DNA of 15,284 nt from PZPK01 sp041590075 (lineage in GTDB: Bacteria; Pseudomonadota; Gammaproteobacteria; Pseudomonadales; Oleiphilaceae), in the NCBI GenBank assembly GCA_041590075.1, contig JBFHUL010000078.1, positions 1 through 15,284 of the forward strand. Direction: 5' to 3'. Both the position numbers and the translations under genes were made by a program. The notes below the pieces were generated by a model. It made no database searches. It saw only the letters and a program-made list of their open reading frames with translations, and was not told the origin of the DNA. This document shows, one piece after another, positions 6,307 to 12,550 of this stretch (position 1 is the first letter of the stretch; every line of letters begins with the position of its first letter).

Positions 6307-7653
6307 ATGAAATCGATACCCAGCGTTGTGCTGACCTTTGCATTGGGATTAAATGCTTTACCAGTACTGGCAGAATCGCCACATGGTCAAACTGAGAATA
6401 CCCCATCCGCTGAAGAGAACACATTCCGCCCCCTTCCACTCGAGGAGTTGCGCAAATTTACCGAGGTCTTCGGTCGTATCAAGCAGGATTATGTGGAAGA
6501 AATCGACGACGTCACACTGCTTAAATATGCCATTCGCGGCATGCTTTCCGGGCTCGACCCACACTCGGCCTACCTCGAACCTTCAGCCTTTACCGACCTC
6601 CAGGAAAACACCTCAGGCACCTTTGGCGGCCTGGGTATCGAAGTGGGTATGGAAAACGGCTTTGTGAAAGTTATTGCCCCGATTGATGACACCCCTGCGC
6701 AGAAAGGCGGCGTCATGGCCGGCGACCTGATCATCAAGCTTGATGATACGCCGGTGAAAGGCATGAGCCTGAACGAGGCGGTTGACTTTATGCGCGGTGA
6801 AATTGGCACCCCCATTCGTCTAACCATTCTGCGCGCCGGAGAACGGGAACCCCTGGAAATCAAACTTGTGCGTGCCGAGATTGTGGTCACCAGTGTCAAA
6901 ACACTCACTCTGAATGATCGCTATGGCTACCTGCGCATCACTCAATTCCAGGAGCATACCGGCAAAGATTTCAATAAAGGCCTGGATGAACTGGAAGCGG
7001 CACAGCCAGATAACAAACTGCATGGGCTCATCATCGATCTGCGCAACAATCCCGGTGGGGTGTTGCAAGCTGCCGTCGACGTTGCCGACACCTTATTGGA
7101 TGAAGGGCTGGTGGTGTATACCAAAGGGCGCTCAAAAACCTCCGATTTGGAATTTTCAGCCAAACCGGGGCAGCGCCTCAAAGATGTACCTATTATCGTA
7201 CTGATTGATGGTGGCTCGGCTTCCGCATCAGAGATTCTCGCCGGCGCCTTGCAGGATCACGACCGCGCCGTGGTGATGGGCACACAAAGCTTCGGCAAAG
7301 GTTCAGTCCAGAACGTGCTGGCGCTTACCGAGGATCACGGTCTGAAACTGACCACCGCACGCTATTTTACACCGCAGGGTCGCTCCATTCAGGCGCAGGG
7401 CATCGAGCCAGACATCGAAGTCAATCGCGCCAAACTGGGTGACAAACAGGAGCAGCCATTCTTCCGCGAGGCTGACCTGGCGGGCCATCTCAGCAACGGC
7501 AACGACGATAGCAAGCGGCCTCGCCCCAAGAAAACCAAAACCGATGAACAGGATGAGCAGCGCACGATGCTGGAACAGGACTTTCAGCTACAGGAAGCCC
7601 TCAATCTGCTCAAGGCCATCGACATCCTGAAGATCAAAAAAGGCCAGGAGTAA
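6307..7653 (+). CDS. ctpA: Carboxy-terminal processing peptidase (S41 family, CtpA/CtpB type)
   Basis: This 448-residue exported serine protease has a signal peptide ending near 'LPVLA|ES' (residue 22/23). Order of parts: a small N-terminal helical region with 'FGRIKQDYVEEIDD' (55-68) and 'GMLSGLDPHSAYL' (78-90); a PDZ domain about 104-175, with 'GGLGIEV' and 'PAQKGGVMAGDLIIKLDD'; then the S41 protease core. The Ser/Lys dyad is Ser306 in 'DGGSASASEILAGAL' and Lys331 in 'GTQSFGKGSVQ', 25 residues apart as in E. coli Prc. 'LRNNPGG' is at 245-251. The C-terminal tail is charged and Lys-rich (about 395-448). Such proteases trim the C-termini of periplasmic proteins, including peptidoglycan hydrolases. 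AGGAA (6295-6299) lies 7 nt before the ATG. It is 69 nt after envC and 7 nt before yibQ, an arrangement also known from Pseudomonas. Substrates are not predictable here. Confidence 0.95.
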   Translation: MKSIPSVVLTFALGLNALPVLAESPHGQTENTPSAEENTFRPLPLEELRKFTEVFGRIKQDYVEEIDDVTLLKYAIRGMLSGLDPHSAYLEPSAFTDLQENTSGTFGGLGIEVGMENGFVKVIAPIDDTPAQKGGVMAGDLIIKLDDTPVKGMSLNEAVDFMRGEIGTPIRLTILRAGEREPLEIKLVRAEIVVTSVKTLTLNDRYGYLRITQFQEHTGKDFNKGLDELEAAQPDNKLHGLIIDLRNNPGGVLQAAVDVADTLLDEGLVVYTKGRSKTSDLEFSAKPGQRLKDVPIIVLIDGGSASASEILAGALQDHDRAVVMGTQSFGKGSVQNVLALTEDHGLKLTTARYFTPQGRSIQAQGIEPDIEVNRAKLGDKQEQPFFREADLAGHLSNGNDDSKRPRPKKTKTDEQDEQRTMLEQDFQLQEALNLLKAIDILKIKKGQE

Positions 7654-7660
7654 ACCAGGG

Positions 7661-8521
7661 GTGAGCACAATCGCTTGGCCCAACAGGCTAGTGATAAGCC
7701 TGTTGGGCAAACTGCTTTCAGCCTGCCTTTTGGCACTGGCAGCTGGTGGGGTACATGCAGACTCCATTCGCCAACCCACCATTGCCATTATCGTTGACGA
7801 TATGGGGCATCATTATCGTCACGGCAGAGAACTGATTGAATTGCCCTTCCCCATCACCCTCGCATTTTTACCCGGGCGTAAACATACCGAAGCACTCTCG
7901 GAACTCGCCCATGAGCATGGCAAGGAAATCATGCTGCACGCGCCCATGCAGACGATCACCGGTTTCCAATTGGGCCACGGCGCGCTCACACAAGACATGG
8001 ACGAATACCAGCTGAAGCAGAGCCTACTGAGCAGCCTTAAGTCCATTCCTCACGTGAGAGGCATCAACAACCATATGGGCTCTTTGCTCACCGCCGAACC
8101 GCGAGCCATGCGCTGGGTCATGGAAGCGCTGGCGCAACAGCCCGTTTACTTTGTCGACAGCCGCACCTCGCCGCTATCGGTGGCCGCCAAAATCGCCGAC
8201 CGCTACGACATCCCCCACCTTACGCGAGATGTCTTTCTCGACCACCAACAGACCCGGAAATTTGTGCAGAAACAGTTCTTGAAGCTGATAGCAATAGCGC
8301 GTGAACGCGGAAGCGCCATCGCCATTGCGCACCCGCATCGCGTCACCATCGATTATTTAAGTTTTGCCTTACCACGCCTGGATGAACGTGGCATTCAAAT
8401 CGCCACTGCAAGCGCCCTTTGGCAGATTCGCCACCCACAGCAACGCATGTTTGCCCACCGTCAGCGCCCAAACAACAAGCTGGCCATGGCCGAACACAGC
8501 ACCTCGCACCAGCGCCAATAA
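7661..8521 (+). CDS. yibQ: Divergent polysaccharide deacetylase family protein (YibQ)
   Basis: The protein has 286 residues, with a signal peptide (hydrophobic 11-30) probably cut after 'GVHA' (34). The rest is a divergent polysaccharide deacetylase domain (DUF610/YibQ), a NodB-like barrel. Visible motifs are 'IAIIVDDMGH' with Asp46-Asp47, 'MLHAPM' (91-96), 'INNHMGS' (135-141), 'YFVDSRTS' (163-170), 'RDVFLDH' (189-195) and 'IAIAHPH' (220-226). Together they preserve likely metal ligands (Asp, His, His). The true substrate of this family is, to my knowledge, not established; peptidoglycan or another envelope glycan is inferred from location and neighbours. The GTG start at 7661 is supported by AGGAG at 7646-7650 inside the ctpA end, 10 nt upstream, and by the 7-nt intergenic gap. 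The tail after about 258 is polar (His/Gln/Arg-rich) and poorly conserved. It is the last gene of the gpmI-envC-ctpA-yibQ unit. Confidence 0.9.
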   Translation: MSTIAWPNRLVISLLGKLLSACLLALAAGGVHADSIRQPTIAIIVDDMGHHYRHGRELIELPFPITLAFLPGRKHTEALSELAHEHGKEIMLHAPMQTITGFQLGHGALTQDMDEYQLKQSLLSSLKSIPHVRGINNHMGSLLTAEPRAMRWVMEALAQQPVYFVDSRTSPLSVAAKIADRYDIPHLTRDVFLDHQQTRKFVQKQFLKLIAIARERGSAIAIAHPHRVTIDYLSFALPRLDERGIQIATASALWQIRHPQQRMFAHRQRPNNKLAMAEHSTSHQRQ

Positions 8522-8574
8522 TCTGCTTCAGACGGTGCGACTCAGGCGAGCGCCAAGCGGTGGAAGGTGGAAGA

Positions 8575-8602
8575 TCGCGACCTTTCTAGCCAAAGGCCGC
8601 GA
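8575..8602. terminator. Hairpin between convergent yibQ and hisF (possible terminator)
   Basis: TCGCG-A-CCTTT (8575-8585) pairs with AAAGG-C-CGCGA (8592-8602), giving ten base pairs with one A-C mismatch and a 6-nt loop. It lies 9 nt past the hisF stop and 53 nt past the yibQ stop. Neither side has a U-tract, so strong intrinsic termination is doubtful. It is the best stem in the 90-nt convergent gap. Confidence 0.4.
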
Positions 8603-8611
8603 AAGAGAGGG

Positions 8612-9388
8612 TTAGTCGAGGCGCATTTCAATACCTTGCGCGGCCATGAACTGCTTAGCCTCCTGCACGGTATATTCGCCAAAGTGAAAGATACTGGCAG
8701 CCAGTACGGCATCGGCGCCACCCTGTGTCACGCCGTCGGCCAGGTGCTGCAAATTGCCCACACCACCTGAGGCGATCACGGGAATACTCACCGCATCACT
8801 GATCGCCCGCGTCACACCCAAATCAAAACCATTCTTCATGCCATCACGATCCATGCTGGTGAGCAGTATCTCACCCGCACCGTAGGCCGCCATTTTTCTG
8901 GCCCACTCCACGGCATCCAGCCCAGTGGGTTTGCGCCCGCCATGGGTAAAGATTTCCCAGCGCCCGGGGTCGCCCTCGGCACTCACACGCTTGGCATCTA
9001 TGGCTACCACAATGCACTGGCTACCAAAGCGCGACGCCGCCTCGCCCACAAACTCCGGGTTAAACACGGCAGCCGTATTGATACTGACTTTATCGGCACC
9101 GGCATTGAGCATGTTGCGAATATCTTCTACCTTGCGGATACCGCCACCCACCGTTAGCGGAATAAACACTTCGGCGGCCATTTTCTCCACTGTATGCACG
9201 GTCGTATCGCGATCCTCGTGGCTGGCGGTGATGTCCAGAAAGGTGATTTCATCGGCACCCTGCTCGTCGTATTTTTTGGCTACCTCAACCGGGTCACCCG
9301 CATCGCGAATATCCACAAACTGCACACCTTTCACGACGCGCCCCTGATCCACGTCCAGACAGGGAATAATACGTTTTGCCAATGCCAT
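8612..9388 (-). CDS. hisF: Imidazole glycerol phosphate synthase, cyclase subunit HisF
   Basis: This 258-residue TIM-barrel protein is the usual HisF length. It combines PRFAR with ammonia delivered by HisH to give imidazole glycerol phosphate and AICAR, linking histidine and purine synthesis in the cytosol. The N-terminus 'MALAKRIIPCLDV' and the catalytic aspartates Asp12 ('CLDVDQGRVVKG') and Asp131 ('VVAIDAKR') are present. Phosphate-binding loops are 'GGGIR' (81-85), 'SMDRDG' (178-183) and 'ASGGVG' (206-211). It is last in the hisB-hisH-hisA-hisF group, 17 nt after hisA. Its partner HisH is encoded two genes upstream. hisI/hisE, which follow in some relatives, are not here; yibQ is convergent instead. 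Confidence 0.98.
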   Translation of the reverse strand: MALAKRIIPCLDVDQGRVVKGVQFVDIRDAGDPVEVAKKYDEQGADEITFLDITASHEDRDTTVHTVEKMAAEVFIPLTVGGGIRKVEDIRNMLNAGADKVSINTAAVFNPEFVGEAASRFGSQCIVVAIDAKRVSAEGDPGRWEIFTHGGRKPTGLDAVEWARKMAAYGAGEILLTSMDRDGMKNGFDLGVTRAISDAVSIPVIASGGVGNLQHLADGVTQGGADAVLAASIFHFGEYTVQEAKQFMAAQGIEMRLD

Positions 9389-9405
9389 GATCGATTCCTT
9401 AACGC

Positions 9406-10152
9406 TTACATCGCCAGATGGGCTTCGTTGTCACAGTACTTCTGTGCTTCGGCCACATCGAGCGTACCTTCATAAATGGCGCGACCAGTAATCGCACCAG
9501 AGATACCTTCACGTGAACGCGCCATGAGCGCCTTGATATCATCCATATTGGTGATACCGCCTGATGCAATCACAGGAATCGACGACGCTTGCGCCAAGCG
9601 TACGGTCGCTTCCACATTCACGCCCTGCATCATGCCGTCACGCGCAATGTCGGTATACACAATGGCCGACACGCCGGCTTCGTCAAACTGTTTGGCCAGA
9701 TCCGTTGCTTCCACGTCCGACACTTCGGCCCACCCATCGGTAGCGACCTTACCGTCTTTGGCATCCAGCCCCACAATAATGTGGCCACCGAAGGCCTTAC
9801 AGGCCTCGACCACGAATTCCGGTTCCTTGACCGCCTTGGTGCCGATAATGACGTAATTGACGCCCGCCTGCAGATACGCCTCGATGGTATCGAGACTGCG
9901 AATACCGCCGCCGATTTGCGTGGGAAAATTAGGAAAGCGCTGCGTGATCTGCTTGACGATATCGCCATTGACCGGCTCGCCCTCGAACGCGCCATTCAAA
10001 TCCACCAGATGCAAACGCCGCGCACCCTGATCAAACCAGCGTCCGGCCACATCTACCGGGTCATCTGAAAACACCGTGGAGTCTTCCATACGCCCTTGAC
10101 GCAAACGCACACATTTGCCGTCTTTCAGGTCGATAGCGGGGATAATGAGCAT
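9406..10152 (-). CDS. hisA: ProFAR isomerase HisA
   Basis: This 248-residue (beta/alpha)8-barrel enzyme catalyses the Amadori rearrangement of ProFAR to PRFAR, the substrate of HisF-HisH. The catalytic Asp8 ('IPAIDLKDGKCVRL') and Asp130 ('VGLDAKDG') are present. Also conserved are 'QIGGGIRSLDTI' (79-90), 'TDIARDGMMQG' (167-177) and 'ASGGI' (196-200). The start at ATG 10150-10152 begins the protein as MLIIPAIDLK, the standard N-terminus, and has an AAGGAAAG-type ribosome binding site about 7 nt upstream. The frame stays open to 10269, but those 39 extra codons overlap hisH and have no family match. It lies 28 nt after hisH and 17 nt before hisF. Confidence 0.98.
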   Translation of the reverse strand: MLIIPAIDLKDGKCVRLRQGRMEDSTVFSDDPVDVAGRWFDQGARRLHLVDLNGAFEGEPVNGDIVKQITQRFPNFPTQIGGGIRSLDTIEAYLQAGVNYVIIGTKAVKEPEFVVEACKAFGGHIIVGLDAKDGKVATDGWAEVSDVEATDLAKQFDEAGVSAIVYTDIARDGMMQGVNVEATVRLAQASSIPVIASGGITNMDDIKALMARSREGISGAITGRAIYEGTLDVAEAQKYCDNEAHLAM

Positions 10153-10180
10153 AGTGATCTTTCCTTTTCTGGCTTCCCGG

Positions 10181-10819
10181 TCAGGCTTGCTGGCCATCCC
10201 AGGAGGCAAAATTCTTGAGCAGTTGCAAACCGGAGTGCTGACTCTTTTCCGGATGAAACTGCACCGCAAAAATATTGTCGCGTGCTACGGCCGCGGCCAA
10301 AGGCTGCCCGTATTGGGTACTGCCGATGCAGGCGGGATTATCCGACGCAACATAGTAACTGTGCACAAAGTAAAACCGACTGAAATCAGCGATGCCGTGC
10401 CATAGGGGGTGGGTATGCTGGGCCACCTGATTCCAGCCCATATGGGGCACTTTCAAGCGCTGCCCATTCTCAACAAGGGGATCACCGAAGAAGCGCACCT
10501 CACCCTCAAACAAACCAATGCCCTGAACGCCGCCGTTTTCCTCACTGTGTTGCATCATGGCCTGCATGCCCACACAGATGCCCAGCAAGGGCCTATCGAG
10601 TGCGACTTCGCGCACCAGTTTGTCGACTTCAAGCCGACGAATCTCCGCCATACAATCACGTATCGCGCCCACTCCGGGCAGTACCACGCGATCTGCCGCG
10701 CGAATCCTGGCAGGCTCAGCGGTTACGACCACTTGTGCATTGGGAGCAACATGCTCAAAGGCCTTGGAGACGGAGTGCAGGTTCCCCATGCCGTAATCAA
10801 TAATGGCAATAGAATTCAT
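10181..10819 (-). CDS. hisH: Imidazole glycerol phosphate synthase, glutaminase subunit HisH
   Basis: This 212-residue class I glutamine amidotransferase hydrolyses glutamine and channels ammonia through the HisF barrel. The full triad is visible: Cys82 in 'LLGICVGMQAM', His189 and Glu191 in 'VQFHPEKSQ'. The oxyanion strand 'LPGVGA' is at 47-52. The N-terminus 'MNSIAIIDYGMGNLHSV' is typical, which fixes the start at ATG 10817-10819. No Shine-Dalgarno-like purine run is visible within 15 nt of this ATG, unlike hisA, hisF and hisB. The 49-nt gap after hisB is A/T-rich. Translation may rely on an unstructured A/T-rich leader; that is inference. There is no sign of disruption of the gene itself. 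Confidence 0.97.
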   Translation of the reverse strand: MNSIAIIDYGMGNLHSVSKAFEHVAPNAQVVVTAEPARIRAADRVVLPGVGAIRDCMAEIRRLEVDKLVREVALDRPLLGICVGMQAMMQHSEENGGVQGIGLFEGEVRFFGDPLVENGQRLKVPHMGWNQVAQHTHPLWHGIADFSRFYFVHSYYVASDNPACIGSTQYGQPLAAAVARDNIFAVQFHPEKSQHSGLQLLKNFASWDGQQA

Positions 10820-10868
10820 GAGCGATCAGCCAGACTACATTAGATATTTACGCTAAAAATCGAAGTGA

Positions 10869-11462
10869 TTAGAGGCAACCCTTGGTGGAAGGCATTATGC
10901 CCGCCATGCGCTCATCCAGCTCCAACGCCATGCGTAAAGCACGACCAAAGGCCTTGAACACGGTTTCAATCTGGTGGTGTGCGTTTTTACCCTTGAGGTT
11001 ATCGATGTGCAAGGTCACGAGCGCGTGATTCACAAACCCCTGAAAAAACTCATAAAACAGGTCGGTATCGAATTTGCCTACCGACCCCTTTACAAATGGC
11101 ACATCCATTTCGAGGCCGGGGCGGCCCGAGAAATCGATCACCACGCGCGACAGCGCTTCGTCCAGAGGCACATAGGAATGGCCGTAACGGCGAATACCCT
11201 TTTTGTCACCCAACGCCTTGTTAAAGGCCTGACCCAGCGTTATGCCGAGGTCTTCCACCGTGTGATGATCATCAATGTGCAGGTCGCCCTTGGCTACGGC
11301 TTCGATATCAATCAGGCCATGTCGGCAGATCTGATCGAGCATGTGTTCGAGAAATGGCAGCCCCGTATCAAAACTGGCTTTGCCCGTGCCATCAAGATTG
11401 ACGGCCACACGAATCTGGGTTTCAAGAGTATTGCGTTCTACCTGCGCGGTTCGGTCGGCCAT
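10869..11462 (-). CDS. hisB: Imidazoleglycerol-phosphate dehydratase HisB (monofunctional)
   Basis: This 197-residue enzyme contains only the dehydratase, not the histidinol-phosphatase domain fused to it in E. coli. Monofunctional HisB is usual in Pseudomonas and many other bacteria. It removes water from IGP to form imidazole acetol phosphate and assembles as a Mn-dependent 24-mer. The metal-binding motifs are 'DDHHTVEDLG' (64-73) and 'GKNAHHQIETVFKAFGRAL' (158-176), with 'FLEHMLDQICRHG' (37-49) from the first half of the internal duplication. The ATG at 11460-11462 has GGAGGG at 11467-11472. It is the first gene of the his group here; hisG, hisD, hisC, hisI and hisE must be elsewhere. The leader carries further signals, described separately. 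Confidence 0.98.
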   Translation of the reverse strand: MADRTAQVERNTLETQIRVAVNLDGTGKASFDTGLPFLEHMLDQICRHGLIDIEAVAKGDLHIDDHHTVEDLGITLGQAFNKALGDKKGIRRYGHSYVPLDEALSRVVIDFSGRPGLEMDVPFVKGSVGKFDTDLFYEFFQGFVNHALVTLHIDNLKGKNAHHQIETVFKAFGRALRMALELDERMAGIMPSTKGCL

Positions 11463-11507
11463 TCAGCCCTCCACATTGATCACGATTTGCCCTCCGGCGA
11501 GCGGAGG
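11463..11507 (-). promoter_or_regulatory. hisB leader: duplicated Shine-Dalgarno, six-codon ORF and GC-rich dyad
   Basis: Read on the - strand, GGAGGGC occurs twice. The copy next to hisB is its ribosome binding site. The upstream copy (GGAGGG at 11490-11495) is followed after 6 nt by GTG at 11481-11483. That GTG opens a six-codon frame (Met-Ile-Asn-Val-Glu-Gly) whose TGA (11463-11465) directly abuts the hisB ATG. A perfect 6-bp dyad, CCTCCG/CGGAGG (11491-11496, 11502-11507), overlaps the upstream site. There are no His codons, so this is not a classical his attenuator. The expected transcription start (about 11504) falls inside the dyad, which limits the RNA-hairpin reading. Confidence 0.4.
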
Positions 11508-11510
11508 CGC

Positions 11511-11516
11511 ATTATA
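11511..11516 (-). promoter_or_regulatory. Candidate -10 box for hisBHAF
   Basis: A perfect TATAAT on the - strand is followed by GCGCCTCCG. Initiation near 11504 gives a leader of about 42 nt. I see no convincing -35 element at 16-18 nt spacing. Confidence 0.5.
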
Positions 11517-11586
11517 ACCTGAATACTCGAAGCCGCGCACCTGCCTCGCACACAACCGAAACTGGCCGTCGTGGGTGCATGCAATC

Positions 11587-11601
11587 GCTCTGAATCAGAG
11601 C
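11587..11601. repeat. Perfect 15-bp palindrome upstream of the CDGSH gene
   Basis: GCTCTGA-A-TCAGAGC is a perfect 7-1-7 inverted repeat. It ends 24 nt before the CDGSH ATG and 10 nt before its ribosome binding site. The single-base centre suits a dimeric repressor operator better than an RNA hairpin, though a 6-bp stem with a 3-nt loop is possible. I do not recognise the binding protein. Confidence 0.45.
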
Positions 11602-11625
11602 CCCTACATAAGGGAGGAATCCGCC

Positions 11626-11865
11626 ATGCCCAAGGTGACACAGCAGCCCTTTGCCGTGCAGGTAGATGAAGGTAAAAAATATTTCTGGTGCAGCTGTGGT
11701 CGCAGCGAAGCGCAACCGTTTTGTGATGGCAGCCACAAGGGCAGCGATCACTTACCCAAGGTATTCGAGGCGACCAAAACCGGCGAGGTGTATTTATGTG
11801 GCTGCAAGCAAACGGGCAATGCGCCCTACTGCGATGGCAGCCACAAGAAGCTGAATGAAAACTAA
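11626..11865 (+). CDS. Tandem CDGSH iron-sulfur domain protein
   Basis: This 79-residue protein consists almost entirely of two CDGSH zinc-finger-like iron-sulfur motifs. Motif 1 is C22-S-C24...P31-F-C33-D-G-S-H37. Motif 2 is C58-G-C60...P67-Y-C69-D-G-S-H73. Each set (Cys3His) is expected to bind one redox-active, acid-labile 2Fe-2S cluster, as in mitoNEET relatives; the tandem layout resembles the Miner2/CISD3 class and many small bacterial proteins. No signal peptide or membrane segment is seen, so it is probably cytosolic. The start at ATG 11626 has a strong GGAGGA at 11613-11618; the frame open from 11575 would add 17 residues with no match. It is divergent from hisB. Its stop overlaps the stop of the convergent SRPBCC gene. 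The physiological role is unknown; redox or cluster transfer is inferred. Confidence 0.92.
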   Translation: MPKVTQQPFAVQVDEGKKYFWCSCGRSEAQPFCDGSHKGSDHLPKVFEATKTGEVYLCGCKQTGNAPYCDGSHKKLNEN

Positions 11866-12323
11866 GACAACGCGCCCTTCAGGTTATCGATATAGGTATC
11901 GACCATTGAAGCAAACTCGTGCTTCACCACAGGACTGATGGCGAGCTTCAACAATCCGGGCAAGGGCAAGGTCAGCTCCGCACTGGTTTCAAAACTGATA
12001 CGCGTGCCGGTGCCGTCCTCGGTGAGCGTCCATCCACCTGAAACCACACCGTTGCCTTCACCTTTGATCGGCGTCCAGCGGATGGTCTTGTTGCTCTCGT
12101 CGGGGTGGTATTGGCAGGCATAAACCGTTTGTATGGCATGATCGCCCAATCCTACCTTCTCCATTTCCCATTTGTAGGTGTTGTCACCCAGATCACTCAG
12201 GTTCTCTACTTTTGGAAAATGACTCGCCGACGCGGGCACGTCGGCCAAGAGCGCAAAAGCCGTGTCGATATCGGCTTTCACAGTAAATTCTTTGTCCAGA
12301 TCAATACTGACTTTAACGGTCAT
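11862..12323 (-). CDS. SRPBCC (START-like) fold protein
   Basis: This 153-residue protein reads as a polyketide cyclase/dehydrase-like SRPBCC domain, a helix-grip fold with a hydrophobic cavity. It begins with a strand 'VSIDLDKEFTVKADIDTAFALLADV' (5-29, in pieces), then 'FPKVENLSDLGDNTYKWEM' (36-54), 'TIRWTPIKGEGNG' (80-92), 'SGGWTLTEDGTGTRISFET' (95-113) and a long C-terminal helix from 'PVVKHEFASMVDTYIDNLKG' (131-150). This pattern (strand, 'AFALLADV', 'W...GTRI', C-terminal amphipathic helix) is seen in CoxG-like and carbon-monoxide-dehydrogenase-associated SRPBCC proteins, but also in many of unknown role. GAGGAG lies about 7 nt upstream of ATG 12321-12323. No catalytic residues can be assigned. 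A ligand-binding role is inference. Convergent with the CDGSH gene and divergent from asmA. Confidence 0.75.
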   Translation of the reverse strand: MTVKVSIDLDKEFTVKADIDTAFALLADVPASASHFPKVENLSDLGDNTYKWEMEKVGLGDHAIQTVYACQYHPDESNKTIRWTPIKGEGNGVVSGGWTLTEDGTGTRISFETSAELTLPLPGLLKLAISPVVKHEFASMVDTYIDNLKGALS

Positions 12324-12490
12324 AGCAACTCCTCAAATTATTGTTGGCAAGGCTTCCAGCTCGTTATCGACACCATTCAGAGCGCCGATGAGGTGCATCG
12401 ATCATAAACAGTTCACCTTCAAAAAGCCACGCATCGCGCTGCCTGTCATGCGCAAAAATCTTTCGCGACAAGGCAAGAAAAGAGTGCGCT

Positions 12491-12499
12491 TGATATACT
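12491..12499 (+). promoter_or_regulatory. Candidate extended -10 promoter for asmA-mutY
   Basis: TGATATACT is an extended -10 element (TGn followed by TATACT, 5 of 6), followed by GCCCGGC. Extended -10 promoters need little or no -35, and no good -35 is visible at normal spacing. Initiation near 12506 gives a leader of about 45 nt. The rest of the 227-nt gap (12324-12550) holds no gene that I can support. Confidence 0.45.
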
Positions 12500-12550
12500 G
12501 CCCGGCATCCGATTCTGTATCGCAGTTTTTCCAAGGCAGTCATACCTATC

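Noticed and set aside
8559..8572. Tandem duplicate of GGTGGAA
   Set aside because: Only two 7-bp units in a short convergent gap; no sign of a longer repeat array or function.
9406..10269. Longer hisA start giving 287 residues
   Set aside because: The extension overlaps hisH and precedes the standard HisA N-terminus, which has its own ribosome binding site.
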